From assembly GCF_016735515.1 (NCBI RefSeq), contig NZ_JAERQZ010000001.1, forward strand, positions 2,344,746 to 2,408,745: a DNA stretch of 64,000 nucleotides, read 5' to 3'. A program made the translations under genes and the position numbers. The stretch comes from Piscinibacter sp. HJYY11. Its GTDB lineage: Bacteria > Pseudomonadota > Gammaproteobacteria > Burkholderiales > Burkholderiaceae_C. Below, in pieces: positions 39,330 to 49,654 of this stretch (positions within the stretch are counted from its first letter, which is position 1; every line of letters begins with the position of its first letter). The notes under the pieces were generated by a model, which was not told the DNA's origin, ran no database searches, and was given only the letters and a program-made list of their open reading frames with translations.

Positions 39330-40103
39330 ATGGCCAAGTGGACCGCCTTCCCCTACGACGCCGCCGAATACACCTACGACGCCGCCACGCTGAAGAAGAA
39401 GTGGGCCCGCCTGCATGCGGGTGACGCCGAGCCTTTGCCGAAGGACGACAAGGTGCTGGCCGCCTGGGCGCTGTACCACGCAGGCGACTTCCAGAAGGCG
39501 GTCGAGGCGGGCCTGAAGGCGGGCGGCGCCGGCATCACGGTGGCCAACAAGGCCCAGTGCATCTACGCCAACTACCTGGAGAAGAGCGAGAAGACCAAGC
39601 TCGCGCTCTTCCTCGAAGTGGCCGAGCGCGCCGAGGCGCAGATGGCCGAAGAGCCGAAGAACGCCAACGCCTTCTACCTGGCCGCCTACGCCCTCGGCCG
39701 CTACAGCCAGGGCATCAGCGTCGCCAAGGCGCTGACGCAGGGCCTCGGGTCCAAGGTGAAGGCCGCGCTCGAGACCGCCATCAAGCTGCAACCCAAGCAC
39801 GCCGACGCCCACATCGCGCTGGGCACCTTCCACGCCGAGGTGATCGACAAGGTGGGCTCGCTGCTCGCCCGCACGCAGGGCGCAAGCAAGGACGCCGGCC
39901 TCGCCGCCTTCAAGACCGCGATCAAGCTCAACCCGGCTTCGGCGATCGCGATGGTCGAGTACGCCAACGGGCTCGTGATGCTCGAAGGCGACAAGAAGAT
40001 GAAGGAAGCGGAGAAGCTCTACGCCGACGCCGCCGCCTGCGAGCCGCTCGATGCGATGGAGCGCCTCGACGTGGAAATGGCGAAATCCGAACTCGAGGAC
40101 TAG
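39330..40103 (+). CDS. TPR-type repeat protein of unknown function
   Basis: This 257-residue cytoplasmic protein has helical TPR-like repeats, clearest at KVLAAWALYHAGDFQKAVEAGLKAG, KAALETAIKLQPKHADAHIALGTFHAE and AGLAAFKTAIKLNPASAIAMVEYANGL. No signal peptide is present. It begins 12 bases after the regulator and is followed by a hairpin-rich repeat and a terminator. Function unknown. Confidence 0.85.
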   Translation: MAKWTAFPYDAAEYTYDAATLKKKWARLHAGDAEPLPKDDKVLAAWALYHAGDFQKAVEAGLKAGGAGITVANKAQCIYANYLEKSEKTKLALFLEVAERAEAQMAEEPKNANAFYLAAYALGRYSQGISVAKALTQGLGSKVKAALETAIKLQPKHADAHIALGTFHAEVIDKVGSLLARTQGASKDAGLAAFKTAIKLNPASAIAMVEYANGLVMLEGDKKMKEAEKLYADAAACEPLDAMERLDVEMAKSELED

Positions 40104-40120
40104 TCATGTCGGCCCCTCGC

Positions 40121-40192
40121 CCGGCGCATACGCCGGACGATCCCCCAAGGGGATTGCGGGCCGGCTTGGGAGCGGCCCGGCGCTCGGCCCGC
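40121..40192. repeat. Multi-hairpin REP-like element
   Basis: Three successive perfect inverted repeats lie here: CCGGCG-CATA-CGCCGG (40121-40136), ATCCCC-CAA-GGGGAT (40140-40154), and GCGGGCCG (40156-40163) with CGGCCCGC (40185-40192). This layered structure between a gene end and a terminator is typical of repetitive extragenic palindromes; whether it recurs in the genome cannot be seen here. Confidence 0.55.
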
Positions 40193-40207
40193 GCTCGCTT
40201 TGCATGA

Positions 40208-40241
40208 CCCGCCCGCCTCACAGGCCGGCGGGTTTTCTTTT
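40208..40241 (+). terminator. Intrinsic terminator after the TPR gene
   Basis: CCCGCCCGCCT (40208-40218), loop CAC, AGGCCGGCGGG (40222-40232), then TTTTCTTTT. One C-C mismatch in an 11-base stem; a good terminator separating the TPR gene from the iron-related unit. Confidence 0.85.
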
Positions 40242-40251
40242 CCATACTTGC

Positions 40252-40272
40252 AAATAGGAACTATTCGCATTT
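40252..40272. promoter_or_regulatory. Fur-box-like site with overlapping promoter
   Basis: The site AAATAGGAACTATTCGCATT (plus a final T) has the dyad AAAT..GAA...TTC..ATTT expected of Fur boxes. TTGCAA (40248-40253) and TTAAAG (40271-40276) with a 17-base spacer could be the promoter, so Fur would cover the spacer. It lies 69 bases before the DUF3501 gene, which leads a unit ending in a siderophore receptor. Confidence 0.7.
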
Positions 40273-40340
40273 AAAGTGCGAACCATCGCATTCGCCAGCC
40301 TCGTGCCAGCCGTGCTCCACACACGACCACAGGCTGGACC

Positions 40341-40931
40341 ATGCTCACTGCAACCTCTCCGCTGGCGTCTTCTCTCCTGCAAGCGCCCATCCGGCACCCC
40401 CAGCGCCGGCAGCTCGCCGCACACCGCCGCTCGCGCAGCCTCGCGCTGGGCCCGGCGATGTGGCTGCAGTTCGAAGATGACCTGACGCTCGAGCACCAGA
40501 TCGACGAGGTGCTGCGTGCCGAAGGCGACAGCTCCCTCGAAGCCCGCGAGCGCGAACGCGCCCTCTACGCCCACCTGCGCCCCGACGGCCGCCACTGGAA
40601 GGCCACGCTCCTCATCGGCCTGCCCGATGCCGACGAACGCGTGCGCAGCCTGCCCATGCTCAACGAGGCCTCGCACCGCCTCTACGTGCAGCTGCCGCGC
40701 CTGCCCCGCGTCTACGCCCAGGCCAACGAAGACCTGCCCGACCGCCACCTCCACCGGCTCTCGGCGGTGCACTTCCTGCGCTTCGAATTCCCTGCACCGT
40801 TGCGCGTGGCGCTGCTGGCCGGCGCCGACGCGTCCATCGGCTGCGAGCACGACCAGTACGCGTGGCGGCGCGTGATCCCGATGGCGCTGCTCGAGCAGTT
40901 GCGCTGCGACCTCGCCTTCTCTTCCCGCTGA
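40341..40931 (+). CDS. DUF3501 family protein
   Basis: This 196-residue cytoplasmic protein matches DUF3501: LALGPAMWLQFEDDLTLEHQIDEVLRAEG near the front, a middle LIGLPDADERVRSLPML, and the diagnostic SAVHFLRFEFP followed by the closing RRVIPMALLEQLRCDL. Family members are uncharacterised and are sometimes found with rubrerythrin-like or haemerythrin-like proteins. Behind a Fur-like box and ahead of DUF2325 and a TonB receptor, it is probably iron-responsive. Confidence 0.82.
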   Translation: MLTATSPLASSLLQAPIRHPQRRQLAAHRRSRSLALGPAMWLQFEDDLTLEHQIDEVLRAEGDSSLEARERERALYAHLRPDGRHWKATLLIGLPDADERVRSLPMLNEASHRLYVQLPRLPRVYAQANEDLPDRHLHRLSAVHFLRFEFPAPLRVALLAGADASIGCEHDQYAWRRVIPMALLEQLRCDLAFSSR

Positions 40932-40956
40932 CAGACGCACGCTGAGCGGAGGCCCC

Positions 40957-42240
40957 ATGTGCCAGAACCCCAACGCCCCTCACGAGCACGACGCTGCGCT
41001 CGACGCCCTGGTGATGCAGGCCGCGGCCGCCACCGGCGCCACCGTGCTCTCGCTGCCCACGCTCAAGCCCAAGGCCGGCTCGCGCCGACGTCGCCTGTGG
41101 GAGCTCGACGCGCATGCGCACTGCCCCGTCGTCGGCGTGTGCCTGCCCTTGCCCGCCCTGCGCCGCATCGTCGACAAGGTGCTGTCGGGTGAGGCGCTGG
41201 CCGACGACTACGAGCTGCACTGCGGCGTGATCGCCGAGTGCCGCCGCCGCACGCCGATCGCCGACGCCGTGCAACGCGAGCTCGACCGCCGCTGCATGAT
41301 CGCGCTGCGCCAGGCCGCGCTTGCCAAGACCACCGAAGGCCTCGCCGCCTGGTGGCAGGCCGCCTCCGCCGGGCGGGACCTCGCCGGCGCCTTCTGGGCC
41401 ACGCTCACCCACCCGCGCTGCACACCCGAGCTCGAGCACAAGGTGCTGGGCGACGTGCACATGCTGCAGCACCAGGTCGGCGTGGCACGCCGTGTCGACC
41501 TGCAGCACTTCGAAGCGGTGGTGCACGAGAACGGCGTGCTCGGCCGCGAGCTCGCCGCCGCGCAACAGCGCAACACCCGCCAGGCCGACGAGCACCGCCA
41601 GCGGCACGAACACCAGCAGTCGCAGATCGTGCAGCTGCGCGCGCAACTCATCGGCCGCGACACGCTGATCGCGTCACTCCGCCAGGAGCTGCAGACGCTC
41701 GAAGACGCCGTGCCGGGCCTCAAGGCCCGCCAGGCGCTGGTGCTCGACAACGAGCGCCTGCTGAGCCGGCTGCACGACACCGAGCGCACGCTGATGCAGG
41801 CCCAGCACGAGCTCGAACGTGCGCGCGCCCGCATCGACGAGCTCATGCAGGCCCTGCAGCGCCCACCACAGGCCGAGGCCACGCCCACGGGGGTCGAGTT
41901 GCCCGACCCGGCCGCCCTCGCCGACCGCGCCGTGCTGTGCGTCGGCGGCCGCCCGGCGAGCGTGCCCGTCTACCGCCAGCTGATCGAACGCACCGGCGGC
42001 CGCTTCCTGCACCACGACGGCGGCGAGGAAGACAACCCCGCCCAGCTCGACGCCACGCTCGCCGCCGCCGACCTCGTGATCTGCCAGACCGGCTGCATCA
42101 GCCACGACGCCTACTGGCGCGTGAAGGACCACTGCAAACGCACCGGCAAGCGCTGCGTCTTCGTCGAGACGCCGAGCACCGCGGGGCTCAAGCGCGCGCT
42201 GCGCTCGCTCGTGCCGGTGGCCGAGTCACCCCCTGCATGA
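40957..42240 (+). CDS. DUF2325 domain protein with central coiled coil
   Basis: This 427-residue protein has an N-terminal helical region (CPVVGVCLPLPALRRIV), a long coiled coil (about residues 180-305) and a C-terminal DUF2325 domain: RAVLCVGGRPASVPVYRQLIERTGGRFLHHDGGEEDN, CQTGCISHDAYWRVKDHC, and VFVETPSTAGLKRAL. The Cys and His residues of the domain could bind a metal. Function unknown. It lies 25 bases after DUF3501 and 31 bases before the receptor. Confidence 0.85.
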   Translation: MCQNPNAPHEHDAALDALVMQAAAATGATVLSLPTLKPKAGSRRRRLWELDAHAHCPVVGVCLPLPALRRIVDKVLSGEALADDYELHCGVIAECRRRTPIADAVQRELDRRCMIALRQAALAKTTEGLAAWWQAASAGRDLAGAFWATLTHPRCTPELEHKVLGDVHMLQHQVGVARRVDLQHFEAVVHENGVLGRELAAAQQRNTRQADEHRQRHEHQQSQIVQLRAQLIGRDTLIASLRQELQTLEDAVPGLKARQALVLDNERLLSRLHDTERTLMQAQHELERARARIDELMQALQRPPQAEATPTGVELPDPAALADRAVLCVGGRPASVPVYRQLIERTGGRFLHHDGGEEDNPAQLDATLAAADLVICQTGCISHDAYWRVKDHCKRTGKRCVFVETPSTAGLKRALRSLVPVAESPPA

Positions 42241-42271
42241 CCCCCTTTTGTCCACTGAAGAGAGCCTCACC

Positions 42272-44473
42272 ATGAACTCCAAGAACCACCCGGGGGATTC
42301 ACCCCGGATGGCCGCCATCGCCCTGGGCGTGATGGCGGCTTTGTCGTCGTTGGCCGCCCACGCGCAACAGGAGCAGGCGCCCGTCGCTGCACCCGCCGCA
42401 AGCGCAGCCGCCAGCGCACCAGCGGCCGCAGGCGTCCCGAGCGGCATCGTGAACTCCCCGGCGCTGCCGACCATCACCGTCAAGGCACGGTCCGAGAGTC
42501 CCACCGGCCCGGTCAATGGCTACAAGGCCCGGCGCGCCACCACCGCCACCAAGACCGACACGCCGCTGAAGGACACGCCGCTGTCCGTCACCGTGCTCAC
42601 GCGTGACCTGATCGTCGACCAGGGCGCCACCAACATCCAGGACGCGCTCAACTATGCCGCCGGCGTGCGTCCAGACGCCTACGGCCTGGACTCGCGCACC
42701 GACTCCATCCGCGTGCGCGGCGGCTACCCCGACGAGTACCTCGACGGCCTGCGCAAGAACTTCGACTGGTACACGAGCAACGCGCGCACCGAGCCCTTCA
42801 CGCTCGAGCGCATCGAGCTGCTGCGTGGCCCGGCCGCCATGCTCTACGGCCAGGGCACCGTCGGCGGCGTGATCAACATGGTCAGCAAGCGCCCGCAGGC
42901 CGAAGCGCAAGGCGAGATCGGCGTGCAGCTCGGCACCTGGAACCGCAAGCAGGTGCAAGCCGACGTGACGGGCCCGCTCACCGCCAGCGGCGAGTGGCTC
43001 TACCGCCTGATCGCCGTCGGCCGCGACGCCGACACGCAGGTCGACCACGTGCGCGACGACCGCGCACTGATCGCCCCGTCGCTCACCTGGAAGCCGAGCG
43101 CCGCCACGGCGCTCACGCTGCAGCTGCTCTCGCAGCGCGACCGCACCGGCTCCACCTCGCAGTTCTTCCCCTGGGCCGGCACCGTGGCGCCGAACCCGAA
43201 CGGCCAGATCCCCACCCATCGCTTCATCGGCGACCCGGACTGGGACCGCTACGACACTGACCGCGACTTCATCGGCTACTTGTTCGAGCACAAGTTCAGC
43301 GAGGCGCTCATGCTGCGGCAGAACCTGCGCTACACCAAGACCGACGTCGACTACCGCTCGCTCTACGGCGACTCGTTCAGCACACCCGGCGGGTGGGATG
43401 CCGACCCGGTGGGCCAGCGCCTGCTCGGCCGCTATGCCTACGGCAACATCAACCGCACCAAGCTCTTCACCGTCGACCAGAACCTGTTCGCGAAGTTCGC
43501 CACCGGCCCGGTGCAGCACGAGCTGCTCGCCGGCCTGGACGCCGCCCACTACAAGAAGAGCAGTTCCAGCGCATTCGAAGACTCGTCGACCGTGCCGCTG
43601 ATCGATGTCTACAACCCGGTGTACCCGGCCTACACGCCGCCCGCGTTCGGCCCTGCAGCCAAGTCGACACAGACGCAGGTCGGCCTCTACCTGCAGGACC
43701 AGCTGCGTTTCGCGCGCGACTGGCTGGTGACCTTCGGCCTGCGCCACGACCGCGCACGCAACGTGACCGAAGGTGGGGGTGTGGGCGGCGTCGACGATGC
43801 GCAGAATCACAAGGCCACCACCAAGCGCGTGGGGCTGCTGTACTCAGCCCCGTTGGGCGTCTCGCCCTACGTCAGCTACAGCGAATCGTTCACGCCGCAG
43901 GCCAACCGCGGCTCAACCACCTTCAAGCCGCTCACGGGCAAGCAGTGGGAAGTCGGCGTGAAGGCCGAGCCCACCGACAAGCTGAAGCTGAACGTGGCCG
44001 CCTTCGATGTGCGCGAAGTCAACCAGATCCAGGAGCCCACGCCCGGCACTTTCAACCAGCTGGGTGAAATCAAGGCGACTGGTTTCGAGGTGGATCTCAC
44101 CGCCGCCTTCTCGCGCAGCTTCGACCTCATCGCCAGTTACACCTACACCGACCTCGACGTGAAGCTCGAGCAGATGCCGCGCAACCAGGCCAACGTGCGG
44201 GGCAAGTGGAAGCTGACGACGCTCGGCGTCGACGGTCTCTCGCTCGGCGCCGGCGTGCGCTACCTGTCGGACTACCGCGACGGCGCCGCGCCCACCGTGC
44301 CCTCGCTCGCCCTGCTCGACGCGATGATCGCGTGGGAAAGCACGCACTGGCGCGCCGCCCTCAATGTGAGCAACCTGACCGACAAGGTCTATGTCGCGAG
44401 TTGCGGCAACCGTGGCGACTGCTGGTACGGCGCGCGCCGCAACGTGGTCGGCACGGTGAGCTACCGCTGGTAG
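42272..44473 (+). CDS. TonB-dependent siderophore receptor
   Basis: This 733-residue outer-membrane receptor has a signal peptide (cleavage after AAHA, residue 31), a Pro/Ala-rich stretch, then a plug domain (TDTPLKDTPLSVTVLTRDLI, IRVRGGYPDEYLDGLR, IELLRGPAAMLYGQGTVGGVINMVSKRP) and a beta barrel ending in the aromatic VSYRW. The plug pattern is that of FhuA/FpvA-type siderophore receptors; ferric hydroxamate uptake is plausible. No signalling N-terminal domain precedes the plug, so it is not a FecA-type transducer. ATG 42272 is chosen. Confidence 0.95.
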   Translation: MNSKNHPGDSPRMAAIALGVMAALSSLAAHAQQEQAPVAAPAASAAASAPAAAGVPSGIVNSPALPTITVKARSESPTGPVNGYKARRATTATKTDTPLKDTPLSVTVLTRDLIVDQGATNIQDALNYAAGVRPDAYGLDSRTDSIRVRGGYPDEYLDGLRKNFDWYTSNARTEPFTLERIELLRGPAAMLYGQGTVGGVINMVSKRPQAEAQGEIGVQLGTWNRKQVQADVTGPLTASGEWLYRLIAVGRDADTQVDHVRDDRALIAPSLTWKPSAATALTLQLLSQRDRTGSTSQFFPWAGTVAPNPNGQIPTHRFIGDPDWDRYDTDRDFIGYLFEHKFSEALMLRQNLRYTKTDVDYRSLYGDSFSTPGGWDADPVGQRLLGRYAYGNINRTKLFTVDQNLFAKFATGPVQHELLAGLDAAHYKKSSSSAFEDSSTVPLIDVYNPVYPAYTPPAFGPAAKSTQTQVGLYLQDQLRFARDWLVTFGLRHDRARNVTEGGGVGGVDDAQNHKATTKRVGLLYSAPLGVSPYVSYSESFTPQANRGSTTFKPLTGKQWEVGVKAEPTDKLKLNVAAFDVREVNQIQEPTPGTFNQLGEIKATGFEVDLTAAFSRSFDLIASYTYTDLDVKLEQMPRNQANVRGKWKLTTLGVDGLSLGAGVRYLSDYRDGAAPTVPSLALLDAMIAWESTHWRAALNVSNLTDKVYVASCGNRGDCWYGARRNVVGTVSYRW

Positions 44474-44492
44474 GCCCGGCCCGGCGCCGCGC

Positions 44493-45974
44493 TCAACGCG
44501 TGGCGCCGCCCATGTACCGGGCGGCCTGCGCCAGGTCGTCCAGCCACTGCCGGTACTCGTCCTCACGCTGCGCCGGGTCGCCCCGCAGCAGCGCCGAGGG
44601 GTGCACCGTCACCAGCACCGGCAGCTGATGCTGCCCCGTGAGCCAGGTGCCGCGGGCCTTCAGCACCGGCACGGCATGGCCGATCAGCGAGCGGGTGGCG
44701 GTGGCGCCCAGCGCGATCAGCGCCTGCGGCTTCACCTGCTCGATCTCGCTTTCCAGCCAGTGCAGGCAGGCCGCGGCCTCGCGCTGCGTGGGCGTCTTGT
44801 GGATGCGCCGCTGGCCGCGCAACTCGTACTTGAAATGCTTCACCGCGTTGGTGACGTAGATCTGCGTGCGGTCCCAGCCGAGGTCGTCGATCGCCTTGTC
44901 GAACAGGTGCCCGGCGGGGCCGACGAAGGGGCGGCCCTGCAGGTCTTCCTTGTCGCCGGGCTGCTCGCCCACCACCATCAGCCGCGCGGTGACCGGCCCT
45001 TCGCCAAACACCGACTGCGTGGCGTGCTCGCCGATCGGGCACTCGCGGCAACGGTCGGTCGCCACACGCAAGGCAGCGAGCGCCTTCTGCGGGTCGTTCG
45101 GCAGGGGTTTCGATGCAGAGCTGCGGCTCACGAGTTCCTCCATCGCCAGAAGGGCCGAGTGGATGGCGATGCGCCGCCGCGGCACGGTGGGCGGCGCATC
45201 TACCATGCTCCCCGTGCGTGGCAAGGCATGTGCCGAAAGCTCCGAGATCAGCTCGGCCTCGGGCAGGTTGCGCCAGTAGCGGCGCGGCATCTCCTTGCGC
45301 ATCTGGTCGAGCTTGAGCCGCGCGGGGTTGAAGATGTGGCGGTAGTAGGTGAGCCACAGCGCCTCGCCCGCATCGGGCGGCGGCGCGTCGTCGCGCACGG
45401 CGCCGGGGCCGAAGGTGAGCGAGCGGCCATCCCAGCGCACACTGCGCCGCGGCGTGAGGATGGCCCAGCGCATGTGCGTGAAGCGGCGCATGAAGAACGG
45501 CGCATTGGCTTCGACGATGTGGTGCTCGGGCTCGAACCACGCCACATGCAACGGCTCGGCCTGCCCATCGCTCACCGGGCGGAAGCGCACGAAGGCGCGC
45601 ATCTTGTGCACGTCGCGCTGCACGGCCTTGGCCATGGCCTGCGCGCGCAGGCGATCGGCGTCGAGCGGGTCGTGGCGCAGCGCGGGCTCGTGCTGCAGGC
45701 GCCACAGCAGGCGGTACATCAGCGCGAAGCGCGACGGATCGCGGTGCAGGCGCACGCGCTCGCAGAGGTCGACGAAGGCGGCGGGCACGGTGGCGCTGGC
45801 CTCGGTGGGCCCAGCCAGTACCGCTGCCGGCGGGGCGTCGAAGAGATCGGCCTCGGTACCGGTCGACCAGCTGGCGTCTTCGGGCGGCACGCCTTGCGTG
45901 ATGAGTCGTCGGGCGGCGGCGCGAAAGCCGTCCCAATCGATCTCGCCTTCCAGCGCGATGCGGACCTGCGACAT
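44493..45974 (-). CDS. UdgX-type uracil-DNA glycosylase with N-terminal DUF4130 domain
   Basis: This 493-residue fusion has an N-terminal DUF4130 part (residues about 1-255, with RFALMYRLLWRL and HKMRAFVRFR) and a C-terminal family-4-like uracil-DNA glycosylase. The latter has GEQPGDKED at 336, GRPFVGPAG, and HPSALLR at 458. The loop GQRRIHKTP (His392) matches the KRRIH loop of UdgX, whose His forms a covalent bond with the abasic site after uracil removal. Cys309 and Cys312 likely help hold a [4Fe-4S] cluster. It follows the radical SAM gene after 9 bases and converges on the TonB receptor. Confidence 0.9.
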   Translation of the reverse strand: MSQVRIALEGEIDWDGFRAAARRLITQGVPPEDASWSTGTEADLFDAPPAAVLAGPTEASATVPAAFVDLCERVRLHRDPSRFALMYRLLWRLQHEPALRHDPLDADRLRAQAMAKAVQRDVHKMRAFVRFRPVSDGQAEPLHVAWFEPEHHIVEANAPFFMRRFTHMRWAILTPRRSVRWDGRSLTFGPGAVRDDAPPPDAGEALWLTYYRHIFNPARLKLDQMRKEMPRRYWRNLPEAELISELSAHALPRTGSMVDAPPTVPRRRIAIHSALLAMEELVSRSSASKPLPNDPQKALAALRVATDRCRECPIGEHATQSVFGEGPVTARLMVVGEQPGDKEDLQGRPFVGPAGHLFDKAIDDLGWDRTQIYVTNAVKHFKYELRGQRRIHKTPTQREAAACLHWLESEIEQVKPQALIALGATATRSLIGHAVPVLKARGTWLTGQHQLPVLVTVHPSALLRGDPAQREDEYRQWLDDLAQAARYMGGATR

Positions 45975-45983
45975 GACCAGCTC

Positions 45984-47246
45984 TCAGGCAAACAGCGCAG
46001 CCTGCACCGGTGCCGGCGTCAGCTTCGCGGCCACCTGCGCATCGTCGAGGGCCAGCGGCTTGTGGTCGGGCAGCACGAGGAACGGCAGCACCTTGGCCAG
46101 GGGCACGCGCAGGCGCTTGAGGTCGTCGCTGCGCAGGCGGCGCACGCGCCGCGCGGCCAGCACCCGCTCGACCGCCTTGGCGCCGAGCCCGGGCACGCGC
46201 AGCAGCAGCTCGCGCGGCGCCTGGTTCAGGTCGACCGGAAAGCGCTCGCGGTGCGCCAGCGCCCAGGCGAGCTTGGGGTCGACATCGAGTCGCAGCAGGC
46301 CGTCGTTCGACGCGACGATCTCCTCGTGCCCGAAGCCATAGAAGCGCATGAGCCAGTCGGCCTGGTAGAGCCGGTGCTCGCGCACGAGGGGCGGCGCCTT
46401 GAGCGGCAGCGACGAGGCCGCATCGGGGATGGGGCTGAAGGCCGAGTAGTACACGCGCCGCAGGCGGTAGGCGCCGTAGAGCTGCGCGCTCGTCGCGAGG
46501 ATGGCGCGGTCGTCGGCCGCGTCGGCGCCCACGATCATCTGCGTGCTCTGGCCGGCCGGTGCGAAGCGCTCGGGCCGCGCGCGCCTGGGCTTCGCTTGCG
46601 GCATCGACACCACGGCCTCGGCCGCCTGCTTCGCTTCTTTCGCGTCGTCGATGTGCACACGCAGCCGCGCCATCGAGCGCTTGATGGCCGGCGCGTCCTT
46701 CTCGGGGGCCAGCGAGGCGAGGCCGGCTTCGGTGGGCAGCTCGATGTTGATGCTCAGCCGGTCGGCATAACGGCCGGCGCGCTGCAGCAGCTCGGGTGCC
46801 GCATCGGGGATGGTCTTCAGGTGGATGTAGCCGCGGAAGTCGTGCTCCTCGCGCAGCACACGCGCCACCTCAACCACCTGCTCCATCGTGTAGTCGGGGC
46901 TCTGGATGATCCCCGAGCTGAGGAAGAGGCCTTCGATGCAGTTGCGACGGTAGAAGTCGAGCGTGAGCTGCACCACCTCGTCGATGCTGAAGCGTGCGCG
47001 TGGCACGTTGCTCGTGACACGGTTGACGCAGTACAGGCAGTCGTACTGGCAGAAGTTGGTGAGCAGGACCTTGAGCAGCGAGATGCAGCGCCCATCGGGC
47101 GCGTAGCTGTGGCAGATGCCCATGCCTTCGGTCGAGCCGAGGCCGCGCCCGCCAAGCGAATCGCGGCGCTCGGTGCCGCTCGACGCGCACGAGGCGTCGT
47201 ACTTCGCGGCGTCGGCCAGGATGGCGAGCTTGTCTTGGGTGTTCAC
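45984..47246 (-). CDS. Putative DNA modification/repair radical SAM protein
   Basis: This 420-residue radical SAM protein has the cluster motif C-x3-C-x2-C at Cys66, 70 and 73 (TNFCQYDCLYC) and a C-terminal helix-hairpin-helix region (LLLRVPGLGAKAVERVL) that suggests DNA binding. It belongs to the group usually paired with UdgX/DUF4130 proteins. GTG at 47244-47246 is chosen since the family begins just before KLAILADAAKYDASC; GTG at 47267 would put the LexA box inside the gene. A LexA box abuts the start, so transcription is probably SOS-controlled. Confidence 0.9.
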   Translation of the reverse strand: MNTQDKLAILADAAKYDASCASSGTERRDSLGGRGLGSTEGMGICHSYAPDGRCISLLKVLLTNFCQYDCLYCVNRVTSNVPRARFSIDEVVQLTLDFYRRNCIEGLFLSSGIIQSPDYTMEQVVEVARVLREEHDFRGYIHLKTIPDAAPELLQRAGRYADRLSINIELPTEAGLASLAPEKDAPAIKRSMARLRVHIDDAKEAKQAAEAVVSMPQAKPRRARPERFAPAGQSTQMIVGADAADDRAILATSAQLYGAYRLRRVYYSAFSPIPDAASSLPLKAPPLVREHRLYQADWLMRFYGFGHEEIVASNDGLLRLDVDPKLAWALAHRERFPVDLNQAPRELLLRVPGLGAKAVERVLAARRVRRLRSDDLKRLRVPLAKVLPFLVLPDHKPLALDDAQVAAKLTPAPVQAALFA

Positions 47247-47261
47247 TGTATGAATATACAG
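47246..47261. promoter_or_regulatory. LexA (SOS) box
   Basis: CTGTATGAATATACAG fits the LexA consensus CTG-TATATATATA-CAG and extends one more base each side into ACTGT/ACAGT symmetry. It overlaps the first base of the radical SAM start and sits between that gene and the upstream methyltransferase, so it should control only the radical SAM-UdgX pair. Confidence 0.88.
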
Positions 47262-47289
47262 TGTCACCCGTCGGGGCGGCGATTAATCC

Positions 47290-48033
47290 CTAGTGCCGGT
47301 GATCGACTTTCGTGATGCGCAACGAGCCCGCACGGTCGTCGAGCATGAAGGTGCCGGTCACGCCGCGCAGGAACTCGTCGGTCGCCTTCCGGCAGCCACC
47401 CCAGTCGTGGTAGTCGTCGAGGATGATGCTGCCGCCCACCACCAGTTGCGGAAAGATGCGCTGCAGGCAGGTCTTCACCGGCTCGTACCAATCGACGTCG
47501 ACGTGCGCGAAGGCCACCGCTGCGCTCGGGTGCAGCGTGTCCTGCACCAGGCCCTTGACCAGCGTCACCCCGTCGCGCTGCGGGTCCACACCGTAGCGGT
47601 AGAGGTTGGCCTGCACCAGGTCGTAGAGGTCGTCGCGGTAGCCGTAGTACGGGTCGCCGGCGATGCCGGTGGACTGGCCCTGCACGATGGTCTGGTAGCG
47701 CAGGTGGACGTCGGGTGTGTCCTCCTGGGTGGGCGGCGGGATCATGCCGAAGACGTCGTACACCTCGAAGGGCCGCTCGGTGCGCTTCACGTTGGCAATG
47801 AGGATTGCCGAGCCGCCGAGGGCGCAGCCCGCCTCGATGAACACACCAGGCAAGCCGGCCGCCTCGATGCTGCGCACGGTGCTGAGCAGGCTGACCAGCT
47901 TCTTGTCCGACAGGTAGGTGAGCTTGTCGGCGCGGATGCGCGACAGCAGCAGCCGGTCTTCCGCGCTCAGGTCGCGCGGCAGCCCCGATTTGCCGACGAT
48001 GCGACCGGCAACACGTTTCAGGCCTTCGAGCAT
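47290..48033 (-). CDS. TylF/MycF family methyltransferase-like protein
   Basis: This 247-residue protein resembles the macrocin O-methyltransferase (TylF) group of SAM-dependent methyltransferases: GVFIEAGCALGGSAILIANVKR is the SAM motif, AFAHVDVDWYEPVKTCLQ and GGSIILDDYHDWGGCRKATDEFL hold the acidic metal/substrate residues. The target is unknown; such genes also occur outside macrolide clusters. ATG 48033 has AAGGAG upstream and is preferred to ATG 48102. It is unlinked in function to glpK behind it or the SOS pair ahead. Confidence 0.85.
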   Translation of the reverse strand: MLEGLKRVAGRIVGKSGLPRDLSAEDRLLLSRIRADKLTYLSDKKLVSLLSTVRSIEAAGLPGVFIEAGCALGGSAILIANVKRTERPFEVYDVFGMIPPPTQEDTPDVHLRYQTIVQGQSTGIAGDPYYGYRDDLYDLVQANLYRYGVDPQRDGVTLVKGLVQDTLHPSAAVAFAHVDVDWYEPVKTCLQRIFPQLVVGGSIILDDYHDWGGCRKATDEFLRGVTGTFMLDDRAGSLRITKVDHRH

Positions 48034-48135
48034 CTCGCCACTCCTTCCACACCGACAGGGTGGTGGAGTATTGCGCTGCAACATCGCCAGCCGGGCCAGC
48101 ACCCTCCCGTCGAAGGGGGCTCTGCGGCGCTGCGT

Positions 48136-49629
<1,494 letters not shown>

Positions 49630-49654
49630 GGGGTTCTCCTGGGCAGCGCGAGGG

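Noticed and set aside
47246..47267. GTG at 47267 as the radical SAM start
   Set aside because: It would place the LexA box inside the coding sequence; the family aligns from the GTG at 47246.
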